The notes beneath the pieces are model-generated. The model ran no database searches, was not told the DNA's origin, and was given only the letters and a program-made list of their open reading frames with translations. Below are positions 1 through 12,252 of a stretch of DNA of 64,000 bases, one piece after another (the first letter of the stretch is position 1; every line of letters starts with the position of its first letter). The stretch comes from Turbatrix aceti (Eukaryota > Nematoda > Chromadorea > Rhabditida > Panagrolaimidae): NCBI GenBank assembly GCA_963969345.1, contig OZ017767.1:6228739-6292738 (forward strand). Direction: 5' to 3'. A program made the translations under genes and the position numbers.

Positions 1-3000
1 GTCGTCGCAGACAGCATGCGCGCGTCTTCGACGAGTTCCAGGGCCGGATAGCGGGCATCGCCTTCAACGACCTCCGCATACTCGACGCCTTCGCTCACGG
101 TGAGTTGGCGTGTGTCATTGGCCCACTTAACTCGTCAGCGCAGCGACGGCGGGGACATCGGTGGCACGCCATCCAGGGGCAGTCAGGCGGAGGCCCATTT
201 AGAGCTCCACGTGTGGAGGGGGGGATGGCTGTTGCCGACGACACACAGTTGGTACTTGACTCGTTTTCTCGCGGAATTGGATTACTCCTCGGGCGAGGAG
301 AGCTTCGTAGTCAAAAACGCCCGCCGCCAGACCTCGAACCCTCTTCGTGGTCGGTCATTTGAGTTCGATAGCCAATCTACAAGTGCATGGGTCCCACTGC
401 CTTCTTTCTATCGTATGTGGATGTCTCGTACCTTCCTTTTGTTTGTTGCTCGGCAGCGGAGGGCCGGGGTGGCAATTATCCGCATCCCTGTATCCATATC
501 CCGGCTCGGCTCATAGTAATTGCGAAGATGCCACCGCGCTTCCGGGGCAAAGACTCTGTTTTTTAAACACGCGTACCGCAAAAATGCCACGAGTCATGCG
601 ATATCTATTTTTTTGGGCTTGGTTTGGTGACGCGTCTCTGACGGGAATCAGGGCTCGTGAATCTGCCAACCGAGGCTCACAAGGCTGGCAAAGCCGAGCT
701 TGTGTAAACTCTTTTGTCAGAGGGCAAACAGAGCCTTCTTCGCCTCCTTCACGTGCTTATCGCTCTCTCATCTCCTTGAACGAACCAAAAAAGTTTCAGG
801 CGGCGACAACACATTCAGCTCCGGCCGACCCCAGTTACTTCACATGGCGGAAACTCCTTTGCCGGGAAGTGCTATTATCTACAGCCACGTTAGTTTTTTG
901 TTATCCTCTCATCCTACTCATCCGCGCCCTTCCCGACGTGGAGGGTGCTTTGGCCTTGTTTTTGTACGCCCCGGCGGCGTTTTACGCGTCTGCCGACAGG
1001 CAATGCTCGCTCGCGTGCTGCCAGAAAACGCCAATAAGTAACCAAATTGCTTTTATCAGTGCCGGCCGCGAACAAGGATAAACTCAAACCGTTTTTGTTA
1101 TTTTTTTTAGTTGGAACCCGGATTTTTCTCCGCCGGTTCACTGGACTGCGCCTCGGACGATCAGCTCTCGGCCGACTGCGTGCTCGACGCCGAAACCCTC
1201 TCAGGTCAGTTTTTTCTTGCTTCCGATGCCATTCATTCCCTGCGGCGGATTGTGTTGCTTGCACTTGGGGGAGTAATAAGCCCGGATACGAAGTCCTACG
1301 CCCGCCGCTGCCATCCGAGCTTTCCTGGGTGACAATGGGCCTTCCCAACCCCGCCCCGCGATGACAACGGGCGTGCGTAGACACGCGGCAAGATAATCCC
1401 CTTCCGGGGGCGATTTGCGCAAGCATCAAGGACCGAAGCGCAGCAGCAAAGGCAGCACAGGGGTGCCTTTCTAATTCTAATTCTGCTGGCGCCGGCAAGT
1501 CCGCGTAGATAGTAGAGCGGAGCTTCCGCCCTCCTCCCTCCCTCATCAAATCGTGCATGCCGTTCGCTTTCGTTCGCCGTCGCTATCCCGCTCCACAAAA
1601 ACCAAACTTCATCGTCTTAATGAAGTTTTGAAGAGGATCTCCAAGTTTTAATATCTGCTGAGTAAGTCAGTTGTCACGCGGTCGTCGGTCGCCGGTCGGT
1701 ACTTGTGGTGTGCTCCATTGTTCTACATACGCCGCCTGGCCAGGGCCGCCTGGATTCACATCAATCACGAAGCAGGGCAATTAGCACGCCCCTCGGCACT
1801 CGAACTCGCCTCTCTCTCGGTAATTTGGTGCGCGGAGTCTGTCGAACTGCCTGCCCTAGAGAGGAAGTCACCGTCCGCCTGCTCTCGACTTGAGCCGGTG
1901 GCCAAACTTGCGCCTCGGCACATAGAGCATTTGCAGCATCGCCCTTTGTTCCCGCGGAGAGCGAGAGAGCTCCACACTGCTCTCTGTTATACCCGCGACA
2001 CGTCCGCTAGTATTCCCGGGAGGAACACGGGAGGACACAAGCGAAAGTCTATACTATTGTGCTGCCGGGAAGGCGAGAAGTGTAGCAATTCACGGCTTAC
2101 CCGCATTTCCCCTCCCCCCCTCTTTCCCGCTTGGCTAACAACCCGAGAAGCTGTCAAAAATTCTGTCAAAAATGCTCGCACAACCCGCGATGACGACAGT
2201 CGTTCCTATATTGTGTCTGCTAGAGTGGGATTCACCGAAATGCATGCAACACGATTTGCTCAAGGTCCCTATGCCAAGGTTCAGCGAGGTGCAACAGGGA
2301 CTTTCAGGCGCTGCTACCAGTGGATTCTTCACGCCGGTACTGGCATCGCCAACCCCGAGTTATTACACCTCCACCACTACTCTCGAGCCAGATCCTGAGC
2401 CAGAGCCTGAAGAAAGCCTGGTGCCTTCTACTACCGAGGTCACCACGCCCCCTACCACGTCAACTAGGCGGACAACAACGATCAGAACCCCAGAACCCAG
2501 ATCCCGAACTCCGCCTTCGACGAGGCGGACGACAACGATGACGACGAAGAAACCGACTACAACGACGTCGCCAGGTGAGTCCCGTTCATGAATGTCGTGT
2601 TTTTGTGGCACATGCACTGCGCTGCCGTGGATAATGATCGGAGGGGCACTCACGGGCCGGGTAGGCCCACACACACACATTTACTAACCACATCTAACCC
2701 AATCTGCACCTGTGCCAAGCTGTTTTTCACCGGTCTTTGCAGTCCCCGTGAGAATTGCTTCGGCCGGGCCTCACGCCCTTGACGCTCTCTGGATGGACGT
2801 CACCCGGCCTGTTTCTAAGATTGCCGTGACCCCTAGCACTACGCCGACGACTACAACGACGACAACGACGACGACAACGACTGCAGAGCCGCTGTACATG
2901 ACTTCGGGCTCCGATGAGTCTTCGGACGGGACCAATCTTCCGGCGGGCTTCGCGGTCGATGTGCCGTACTGGTCGTCGATGCGGTACCAGCCCGCTTTGA

Positions 3001-3721
3001 CGACGACGGTGAAGCCGACGCCAAAGATAGCCCCTACCATGATGCCTGTTGAGTCTCCTTCGAAGCACGGTAGCGCACTGCCTTCGCTTGATCTGTCTGT
3101 TTACCCTTTTTACGTTGTTTTTCAGCCCCTACACACGCCACCGCCGTCGCTGAGACGACAATCAGCGGCTGGGACCTTCACACCCTCGATGACAGCGACC
3201 TCCCCAACGCGGTGCGTCCCACGACGCCCATGGGCATCCCCGTGACGACCGGCATCGCCATCGCTGCTACCGACTTTCCGAAGACGACATTCATCCTTCT
3301 GCTCTCGCTGGTCGTTATTGCCGCGATTGCAATCTGTTTGATCTGGATGTTCTGCTGCTGGAAACACAAGCCAAACGAGAAGCGACCGCCTCTCGCGGGA
3401 ATGGCTGCCGGCTATGCGCCTATTCCCTGCAACGGAACACCCCCACAGGTCCACTTCCATCCGTCTTCGCAGAATCCACCGCTACAGCAACCACCCCAGA
3501 CCTGTACGACAACGCTTGTCAACGGAAATGGCAATGGAAGCGCCTTCAACGGCACCGCTGGGCAGTACGGCAACGGTCACGCAAACGGGATGGTGCCTCA
3601 CGGCAACGGCGACGTCATGAGAAGGCCAGAAGGAGGAGGCATGGGCAATGGCTCTGTAATTACCCCGCTACTGCCGCCTGCCTCCGAGCGCCGCAAAGAC
3701 TTCAAGGAATGGTACGTGTAG
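1..3721 (+). CDS. nrx-1: Neurexin, 3' part of gene (last LNS domain fragment to C-terminus)
   Basis: Presynaptic adhesion receptor. Exons supported: 1-99 (5' partial), 1111-1204, 2224-2574, 2743-3069 and 3126-3721. Exon 1 encodes the end of a laminin-G/LNS domain (FQGRIAGIAFNDLRIL, compare the FQGQLSGLYYNGLKVL of vertebrate neurexins). Next come a short acidic Cys segment (LDCASDD), a long Thr/Pro-rich mucin-like juxtamembrane stalk with a run of 12 Thr, one membrane helix (TFILLLSLVVIAAIAICLIW), a Cys/Lys stop-transfer, and a Gly/Asn-rich tail ending KEWYV, the PDZ-binding terminus typical of neurexins. Exons 2-5 join in frame. Exon 1 ends in phase 1 but the exon at 1111 reads in phase 0, so a small exon between 105 and 1110 is probably missing from this model. 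An AATAAA lies at 3934-3939. Identity is strong; the stalk exon starts are inferred from acceptors and phase. Confidence 0.85.
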
Positions 3722-6700
3722 CCATGGCGGATGCCGACGCCTTCACCTCGTCTTATGTATCTCTCAACTATTGAAACCGGTAATCGTTTCGTCGTACTGT
3801 ACCCTGACGCAATGAATCAATCCCCCAATCACTGATCACTGAGCCTTTCTTTTTTTCTCTGTCCGTTGTTGATACGATGATTATTCACATCCAAAACGCT
3901 TTTTTTTTTGCCATGCACGTAGGTGCCGTCGAAAATAAATATTAAATATTACTATTTTTGATCTGTTGACACTTTCTGGGAGGGGGAGGTTGTTTTTCAT
4001 CTATTTAATTTTAGACATTTCCTGGAAGTTGTAATATATTTTCGGAAACAAATTTGCCCTATTTGCCGGCACATTAGTGCACCTTGCTGTCCCCAGAGAC
4101 ATCCTTACACGCGAAGGACTGCTTCGAACGCCGCAGACAATGAACAATGAAAAAGATGCGGCTGCCACTGGTGAATCATCAGGATGACGGGTTGCGCCCA
4201 TTTTTAATACTTGCAACTCGGACAAAAGTTATGTGGCCCCCAGGATTTGAGAACTCACTATAGATGTCGAGAACAAGTCGAGAGAGTAAAGTAAATTCAA
4301 GAGAAGCTTTCAAAACTGCCTTGTTATGTAGTTTTTTGATTAGCCAGGCAGGACACGTGGTGGTACTATGTACACCTTGGTTGGCTCATTAGGGCCCGGT
4401 CAGAGTGAACCTCCGAGATGAGAGTTTTTAGCACACCGGCAAAGACACGTACGGTGGGGCGCAGAAAAGCTAAAGGCCCTGCGGGTGTTGTGTTTGTTTA
4501 CCTAACCTGAGATGACACCCGGCATTTCACCACTCGATACCCCGGTGACAACGCAACCCTTGGGAACACGCCGAGCCGGCGTGAACGGCAGAGCCTAAAA
4601 TGTGAAAATGTGGAGCCGTTGCAGCAGCCAGGTGGGAGTGCCAAGAGAGTATGGTGGTTTTCGCCGGTGCATTTGGCCCGTGTATGTATTATAAGATACA
4701 TAAAACAAACGCAAAGTGGTCGGTCAGCCAAAGTCCCCCCCCCCTGGTTTTTCACCTGCACGTGTGAGACGGGGCGAGCGAACCTCTCCTGCGTCATTCC
4801 GTTGCCCGTTGCCCGATTCTGGGGCGCGCACCGTTGTGCACCAGCTTTTCATGTCAGTTGTGCCACGCGCTTGATGCAGCACGCCTTCAGGGGTCGTCGG
4901 CTATGGCAGCACACCTGTTTGGTGGCTCTCGCCACCCACTGAAAGGCGGCCGCCTCAAATTAGTGGCACAGAGGCCTCTGCGTCGAAGCGTGGTCGTGGT
5001 CGTGGTCGTGTTGGTGGTAGCAGCAGCACCATCGCGCAACAACGCTTCCCATTTGTTTTCCGCGTCCCGGCGTTTTGGAACGCAAGAGTTCAGGTGGTGC
5101 CTCCGGTATTTTTTCCCTCCCTATACCCGGTAAACCTTCTAGACAGGGAGGGACAGGTTCAGACTGACTCTGCTGCTTGTTCGATGTAAACAACTACAAT
5201 TGCCTGAATACAGGGTCTGGGGCGGGTGTCTATCTACGATACAAACTGTGCCACGTGGCGATCGTGTTCCCCAAAATATTTATTCCTTTTTCGTGACCGA
5301 TTGAAACCCGTTCACCACACAAACTACGCAGCGCTCAAAAGGACACTAGTTTCTTGTTTCCATTCTGCGCGACGCAAAACACACCTCAGTTAGCATAATG
5401 CAATAGAGTTGAATCCGATCTATGTACCTCCCCCACCCCACCCCACCCTCCTGCATGCATGCGTGCCAATTATTTATTAGTACATATTTTCATCAACAAT
5501 AGCCAGACGGTAAATGCAAAAAAAATATGCATCGCGTGATATGTGCCACACCTGTAGCAACTAGGAGAAGACCACCTGATCAAAAAAATATTTTTAAAAA
5601 ATTCAAAAAAGGCTGTCAAAGGAATTTTTTCATCGTTAGTACCGACTTTTTTGTCAGTTTACTCAAAATAAAAAAAACTAAGCTCGTCGGAGACAACCTT
5701 TTTGGGATAAATAACAATTCACACCTCGTAGACTGTCTCCGTCAGCACCTGACTCAACAATTGACGTAGACATGTGCTCTGGTGTTGCCAAGATTGTTGA
5801 ACGCGAAAACAGACAACAATCTTACTACTTACATGGATTTCCTGTTGAGTGCACGAGGTTTCCGGGGGGCACCTGGGTTGCCGTGAGTCACTTCCTAGCT
5901 CAGTTTTGTACCCGCGAGCCAGACAAGTTGAAGTCTGTTTTGTAGCTAGGGCTCAACGGGCCCGGTAAAATGTATTTGTCCCCAAAATCAATTTTTTTTA
6001 CCGCAAAAAAGTGTGATTCTGTTTGTTTTTTTATTTACTTCAGAGAAATAAACTTCCCCCCTCCGGGCGTGAGAACCTGCTTTGCTTTCTACCTCCAGTC
6101 CATAAGGTCGGTCTAAATGCGTACCTACATACCCTACCGTAAGCACCGCATCATTCAGTGCCTAATTTGTTTCCCCCATTCACGTCTCAGTTAAATCAGT
6201 TAAAGTCACACGTTCGGTCTTTTCGAACCAAACGAACACGGTCGGTCCCTGGTTTTTTTGTGCCATTCACTTTTACGGCCCCCGTCGCGACATCGTCGTG
6301 CGCGGGGTAGTACACTTTCCAGGATGAATGTCCGCGCGCGTTGCCGAGCTCTTCGCCTGTGCCAAGGTATGTAGAGATCCCCTAGACGGGTAAATCCGAT
6401 TCCTTACCGCTGCCGCTGGATAAGAGGAGCCCCGTGGTCGTGGTTGTGGTTGTGGTTAAGAGCAAGTGGGGATTACCCGTAATGCTCTGCACAACAAACG
6501 GGCGTCAAATTCGACGCCCGCGCGCTCTGTGCCGCGGGTAATCAGTCAACAACCAGGATATGTCCTCAGAATCTCCGGCTGAGGGCTGGGCGCCGGCCGA
6601 CTATGAGCAACGCCAACAAAAACGGGATTTAGGCGCTGAAGCCAAGCCGCCGGCAATGAATGAATAGAGGGCGTACAATAAAGGTGGACGGTAATTTTTT

Positions 6701-7589
6701 TGCCTATTCATCGGGTGAGAGCGTTGACGATGCCGATTAGCCAGTCAGTCAGTCACCTCGGATGCAAAGCCCTCATCTGCTTGCTTCGGACACCTCAGAC
6801 GCGCTTCGGACTTTTATTAGTGTTTCCGAGGGCAGTACAAAAGAGATGAGGCTCCCCTGTCGGCTCAGGTGGAGTGACAGCCGGCTCATGCATGCACGTA
6901 CGGCGACAGCGGCGTGACTGTGCCTGCGAAGCAGTCGCTAAGGTGATTACCTCTCCCCCAACAGCGTACTCGCCGGCGTACTTGTGCGCAGCAGCCTTGG
7001 CGCGGCATTATTACGCGACAACTGGTCTCGTGGTAGTGGTGGTAGTGGTGTATAGCGCCGGTGCCGTTAACGAGGCAAAGGACACCACGACGACGACCCC
7101 GTCGTCCTCTACCAAAAGAAAGCGCGCCGCCGTGCCGTTGGCCTCAAGAGGACAGCGCAACCAACCAGCCAGGGCAGGCAATAAGGCACTTCTTCTCCGT
7201 GTTGTCGTTCAGGACCACTTGAGATTTTCCGAGATTCGTTATCATTCCGACACTCCTTACTTGGTGTAATTATGCAGTCTGACTGACTCGTGCGGGGTTC
7301 AAAAAACAGCCTAACCGTGCCAAAATTGACTATTTATTTAAATATTTATTTAATTTGCGCGTTGGAGCATTGCATTGTTTTTGTATTTTTCTTTCTTTCA
7401 GCTTCCTCCCTTCGTGATCTCCGTGCGGACAGAATACCTGGCCAACCAACCCCCGCGCCAAACTCGTGGCTACATACGTCGAAGCAAGCGTGTTATGCGC
7501 GGTCCGCAGTAGCCGACCACTAACTGGCCTCGTAGTTCCCAGTCGCTTGACGTTGTCCTCTCCAAGGCGCGCGTCGTGTGCCTGCCAAG
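3722..7589. other. Gene-free interval between neurexin and odr-3
   Basis: After the neurexin poly(A) signal (3934-3939) I see no convincing exon chain on either strand. The interval alternates GC-rich and T-rich patches, has GTGGTN-type simple repeats near 4990-5030 and 6435-6460, and a perfect 8-bp hairpin at 6499-6520. An acceptor-like TTTCTTTCAG ends at 7401, about 190 bases before the odr-3 start; it may be the trans-splice site or the 3' end of a 5' UTR intron. Open frames here (for example 6874-7269) look fortuitous. Confidence 0.6.
6499..6520. repeat. Perfect inverted repeat (8-bp stem, 6-base loop)
   Basis: CGGGCGTC and its reverse complement GACGCCCG are separated by AAATTC, in the gene-free interval upstream of odr-3. 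No function is evident. Confidence 0.6.
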
Positions 7590-10122
7590 ATGGGCGTCAT
7601 CATGAGTGCGTGCCAGAGCGAAGAAGCTCGCGAACAGCAGCAGAAGAACAAAGCCATCGAAAAGCAGATCAATCTCGACAAACGAGCAAGTTCTGAGGTC
7701 ATCAAACTGCTTCTTCTTGGTAGGAAACTTTTTCATCCTCCTGTACACCTTGTCTGACATTTCATTTGGCCGTCTGTTTTTTCAGGTGCCGGTGAATGCG
7801 GCAAATCAACCGTGCTCAAGCAGATGCAGTGAGTTGTCCTTGTCGACTTTCGCACCCCCCACCCCGTCAAACGTGTCTTTTTTTTCAGAATTCTGCACAG
7901 CAACGGATTCAGCGAAGAAGAAATCGCCGAACGCAAAGCGGTCGTCTACAGCAACACGGTCACCTCCATGGCCGCCATCCTCCGGGCGATGGACAACATC
8001 ATACACGTGCCACTCGAGAATTCCTCGCTCGAAAAAGACAAGACGATAATCTACAGAATCGTCGACAACTCCGAAGAAAACCTCGCCTTCAACGACGACC
8101 TCGCCAACGCTCTCATGAATCTCTGGGCGGACAAAAACGTGCGCAAGGCCTACGACATGCGCAGTGAATACCAGCTCAACGATTCGGCAAAATAGTAAGT
8201 TGGCCGAAAACTAAAAAAACCATTCAACACCTGGAAAACCCGTTTTGCAGCTTCCTAGACTCCGTCAGTCGCATACACGAACCAGGATACCGCCCGACAG
8301 AGCAAGACATATTGTACTCACGTGTAGCAACAACCGGCGTCGTTGAAGTCAAATTCCGCATCAAAGATTTGGATTTCAGGTAAGTCAGATACAAAAAAAA
8401 TTCCAAAAACATTTGACGAGAGTGGGATTCGAACCCACGCCCCCGAAGAGACTAGAGCCTAAATCTAGCGCCTTAGACCGCTCGGCCATCTCGCCCGGAG
8501 AGCAAGGCCTACCGCGAGCGAACACTACAAACGCGCTGCACCCTGTACTTTTCACGGAAAATAACGATTTCGCCTTTTTCAGGGTTTTTGACGTCGGCGG
8601 CCAGAGAAGCGAACGACGCAAATGGATTCACTGCTTCGACAACGTTGAGGTAAACAATTCTGCTTAATGAAATTTTTTGCGGCATCGATTTAAAAATCGT
8701 AGAAACAGGCAAAAAAAAGTCTATCGGGAATTCTCGATGCACCGACGAGACCGTTGAAAGCTCGTCACTTAGCCATTCCGTATCCAATCATGCAAAGAGA
8801 AAGCAGGTTGATTCTCCAACACCATTCAACCTGCTCGGTGTCTAAAAAAACTTCAAATACACAAAAAAAACTCGCCGCTGAAGCCGGTTGTGATTCCACG
8901 TGCTTGCTAACAGCTCCCCTGAGAAAACACCGTCCGAAAAAAAGTAGAAATGACAAGTTTGTATGAATTGCAACAGCCGCCGAAACTTCGCGAAGCATAA
9001 ATGAACTTTTGAACAGACTGCCCAAAAAAATAAATCATCGATAACTGCGCGCAAATTTCGCGCCAAAACACAAATCGCTGTAGGATGAAATTATTTTTTG
9101 TGTTTTGGAAATTTTTGAATTTTGGTACTCTTTGCTTCACGTAGGCGTTGGGGACACGTTTTTCCATTCACCGTCCGCCGTCGCCTTGCTGAATCCCAGA
9201 GGTATCGTTATTGCGTAGAACTGACGAGTTTGGCAAATAAAAACTGTCGCAATGGCAAAAGAAATCCCTTCTTATCACGTTTGCACATATTTAGCGGTAT
9301 TGCTCTTTGCTTCTTTTCTGGTTAGCTACACCGGAGAAAAGAGGGGGGAAGGTGTCACCGGGTAATTACGAGCTTCGTGGTTCGCAATTATTTTTCGTAG
9401 TGCCATTCTGTTCCGCTACTTATCGAATGGACGCTGGCAGTGCACCAGAAAAATGCATAAATAAATACGTTTTGTTTTGAACGTTCAAAAACCAAAGCAA
9501 GCAAAAAAAAGTGAAATTGAATTTGGCAAAACCGTATGCACTGTTTTTCAGGCAATTATATTCATAACAGCCATCAGCGAGTACGATCAGGTCTTGTTCG
9601 AAGACGAAACTACGGTATGTGGCCTAAAATTCTCCGGGAAGGGAGATAATGAGTTTGGCGCTTGCAGAATCGCATGACAGAATCAATGCAACTGTTCAGC
9701 TCGATATGCAACTCTTCCTGGTTCCTGCAGACGGCAATGATTCTCTTCCTCAACAAGAAGGATCTCTTCCTTGAAAAAATCCAAAGAGTCAATATCACAA
9801 CCTGTTTTCCCGACTACGAGGGCGGTCAGAATTACGACGAAGCAGTCGCCTTCATAAAAGTCAAATTTGCCGAACTAAACATGCATCCGGACAAGAAAAC
9901 CATCTAGTGAGCCGTTTTCAGGCAATTTTATTCTTTAATGTTATTTTTCTTTGTTTTTAGCATGCACGAAACCTGTGCTACCGATACCAACCAGGTGCAA
10001 CTCGTCATTTCCAGTGTTATCGACACTATCATTCAGAAGGTTCGAAAATTTTTTTTTCTCTTGCACCCCAAAAACAACACGTAAAACCTTTTTAGAACTT
10101 GCAAAAAGCAGGCATGATGTAA
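7590..10122 (+). CDS. odr-3: Heterotrimeric G protein alpha subunit, ODR-3 orthologue
   Basis: Signal-transducing GTPase; in C. elegans ODR-3 acts in sensory cilia downstream of olfactory and nociceptive receptors. Exons: 7590-7719, 7786-7828, 7889-8194, 8251-8379, 8583-8649, 9552-9614, 9668-9906, 9961-10039, 10096-10122 (360 aa, all joins in phase). It starts MG, giving the N-myristoylation glycine. The P-loop GAGECGKST is at residues 44-52, with Cys where most Galphas have Ser, as in ODR-3 and GPA-3. Switch I is RVATTG, switch [14 protein letters not shown], then NKKD and TCATDT. The protein ends NLQKAGMM, the terminus I recall for C. elegans ODR-3; it lacks the pertussis-toxin cysteine. 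The 902-base intron after switch II is the longest, and the intron at 8380-8582 carries a tRNA gene on the other strand. Confidence 0.95.
8414..8495 (-). tRNA. tRNA-Leu (anticodon TAG)
   Basis: An 82-base tRNA on the minus strand. The acceptor stem is GGCGAGA paired with TCTCGTC (one G-U), discriminator A. The A box is TGGCCGAGCGG, the anticodon loop holds TTTAGGC with TAG, there is a long variable arm (TCTCTTCGGGGGC region) as in class II tRNAs, and the B box GGTTCGAATCC sits in a GTGGG/CCCAC T stem. No intron is seen. It lies wholly inside an odr-3 intron, antisense to that gene. Confidence 0.93.
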
Positions 10123-10342
10123 GACAACTTGCCTGACACCGTCGACAGTCCAACTTCTCAATAACCTGGGTGGTGATCAGCAAATACGGCCGACATCGCC
10201 GCGAACCCGCCCTTTTTTCCCTTCCGAATCCCATCTTTCTTCAAAGCACAAAATTAAGTGTAAAAAAGCAGAAAAGATGATTTAAACAACTTTTTTTCAT
10301 GCAGGATGCAAAAAAATCAACAAAGAGCAAAAATACCAAAAA

Positions 10343-11025
10343 TCAGGACTCCATAGGCTGAGCTTCAGAGCCAACGACCGTCTTGTAGGCTTCGGAACGC
10401 TTGAAAATCTCAATTTTTCTTTTAATTTGACTGGCTGTTTCCTGGTAGAGGTTGAGGTGATCCCTAGCCATGGCATCAAAGTCGAGACCGTGACGCTGAA
10501 TCATCTGAGTGCAGAATTGAATGTCCTTGGGCAGGAGTTTGACCTTGCGGTTCTTTTTCTTGAGACCGGCCTTCTGTTCCTCTTCATTCGCGGTTTTTTC
10601 GATCATCTCGATGACGTGCTTCTTCGAAGGCTCCTTCTTCGGTACACTTTTTTTTGTGAGAAGATCAGCCAGCTTTGCGACCTCGAATTCAGCAGATTGG
10701 GCACTCTAAATCATAAAATACAGAATCTGTACAATAAAAACGCAAAAAAACATACCAAAGGCAAAGGCACAGCCTTGTTGACCTTGTAACTCAGTCCCAT
10801 GGATGACAGATTCTGTGCGGCACTTTGTTTGGAATCCCAGTTATCGCGAATTGCCTTCCTAGAAGAAAAAAATAAACAATCAGGTTGTAAAAACCCAATA
10901 AAAACTCACAAATTGGAAGTTCCATTCTTCTTTGCTCTGAGCGCTTGCTTCTTCTTCCTGGCCGCATTGATATTTATGTGACCCTTTGTTGTGCGCTTAC
11001 GATCGCGTTTGTATGACTTCGGCAT
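10343..11025 (-). CDS. Nucleolar protein 16 (NOP16) homologue
   Basis: 60S ribosome biogenesis factor. Exons on the minus strand: 11025-10910, 10858-10756, 10705-10343 (193 aa, in phase; human NOP16 is of similar size). The N-terminus is very basic (MPKSYKRDRKRTTKG). The middle has IRDNWDSKQSAAQNLSSMGL, matching the family 'HAWDHAKSVRQNLAEMGL' segment, then KAVPLPL. The C-terminal part has the family signature MIQRHGLDFDAMARDHLNLYQ and TASQIKRKI. It faces odr-3 tail to tail, and its start lies about 320 bases from the next gene, so the two may share a bidirectional promoter. Confidence 0.87.
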
Positions 11026-11347
11026 TGCTGAAAGGTAAAGGTTGTAAATAAGAAGCCAAAACACGGAAAAACACACGAAAAAAAAACAAAAACAAGGCAA
11101 AAAACGAGGCACGCGCATCCACAACTTTTCCACTCAAGAGTCTTCAAAATCACAAAACTTGAAAATTGTACTTGGCGGTATCGTTGCCGGTCAACGTTAC
11201 TTCTTTCGAAGCGATATTTCGATCTATCGTTACTTCTACCGTACTGTAGGTCAACATGCTTCTCTCCGCTCCGTTTGTCGTGCATTTTGTTTCTTCTTTT
11301 TGTGTATTTGGCTCTTTTTGCGTATTTTTGGCTATTTTTGACCCAAA

Positions 11348-12127
11348 ATGAGTTATTTGCCGTGGTCCGCGCCGCCTGCAGTTCGCAATGCTGTCGAAAG
11401 CATTCATCTCGGTGCTAATGGTGATGCGAAGAAAAACGAGAAGGTTGGTTTTTTACGGTTACGCAAACAATTGTTTGCTTATGCGATCATTGATTGATTG
11501 TAGAGTCCTGGCGCTGCAAATGTCGACATCGTTGATAACAAAGTTCCTGTCGACAAGAAAACTGCGAACGTGGATAATGGAACAACCACTGCTGAGGGTA
11601 GGAAACATTGACAAGTGAAATGTTTCCTCTTGTCATAATCATGTTCTTTCAGACATCGTCATCCAACGCTTGGACAATTTTGCTCTGGAAGATGTCGAGG
11701 AACCCGATGACAAACCGGAGACACCATTGGGACTTGACGAAATCGTCTCCCGTCTCGAAAAGATCGGTGTCAAGGAAAAGGTTTGTTTTTTTTGTGGTTT
11801 TTTGACCCTTAATCGTGACGTGATTGATTGATCTTTTTAGGAACTCATTCTCCTCGACTGTCTCGTAAAAGTCAACGAAGCGAACGACTTCCCGCTCGTA
11901 ACTGCTCTGCAGACACATTTCCCCGAGGAGGTTTGTTTTTTTGCAAACTGCCATTTCTGAAGTCAATGTTTCGCTTTTTTTAGTTCAAGAACCTGAACGA
12001 GATCTACGGATCGATTCAGAACATCAGCGAGCAGCTGGCAGCTATGGACCGCATCCGTCAGACTCTGGAGCACCTCTACCAAAGCATGCACGAAAAAAGT
12101 CGTACGCTCAAGATCACTCTGCCTTGA
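11348..12127 (+). CDS. Small predicted coiled-coil protein, function unknown
   Basis: Exons 11348-11443, 11504-11597, 11653-11780, 11841-11930 and 11984-12127 join in phase to 183 aa. The start MSYLPWSAPPAVRNAVESIH is followed by a charged, poorly ordered stretch, then LGLDEIVSRLEKIGVKEKE and two likely helices ending in IRQTLEHLYQSMHEKSRTLK. No catalytic motif or membrane segment is seen. The length and helical tail weakly recall the p24 dynactin subunit (about 186 aa), but I cannot align it convincingly and give no name. Gene reality is supported by five phase-consistent exons with good T-rich acceptors. Confidence 0.75.
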
Positions 12128-12252
12128 TTTCCGTTTGTTCTTGGCCCCGCGAAAGTTTATTGTTGTCGATGCGTTTTTGATAATTATTTATTATTGAATT
12201 GGACAAGTTGAATTGGATGACAGTAACTGTTTTACAGACAGTAAGATATATC

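Noticed and set aside
1703..2398. 231-codon plus-strand frame inside the neurexin intron and stalk exon
   Set aside because: It is in a different frame from the neurexin stalk exon it overlaps (2224-2574), which is supported by phase on both sides.
2472..2574. Alternative acidic reading of the neurexin stalk exon (FDEADDNDDDEETDYND)
   Set aside because: Attractive composition, but only the Thr-rich frame joins in phase to both the upstream and downstream exons.
6874..7269. 131-codon frame with VVVVVVV upstream of odr-3
   Set aside because: Driven by GTGGTN and ACGACG simple repeats; no exon context.
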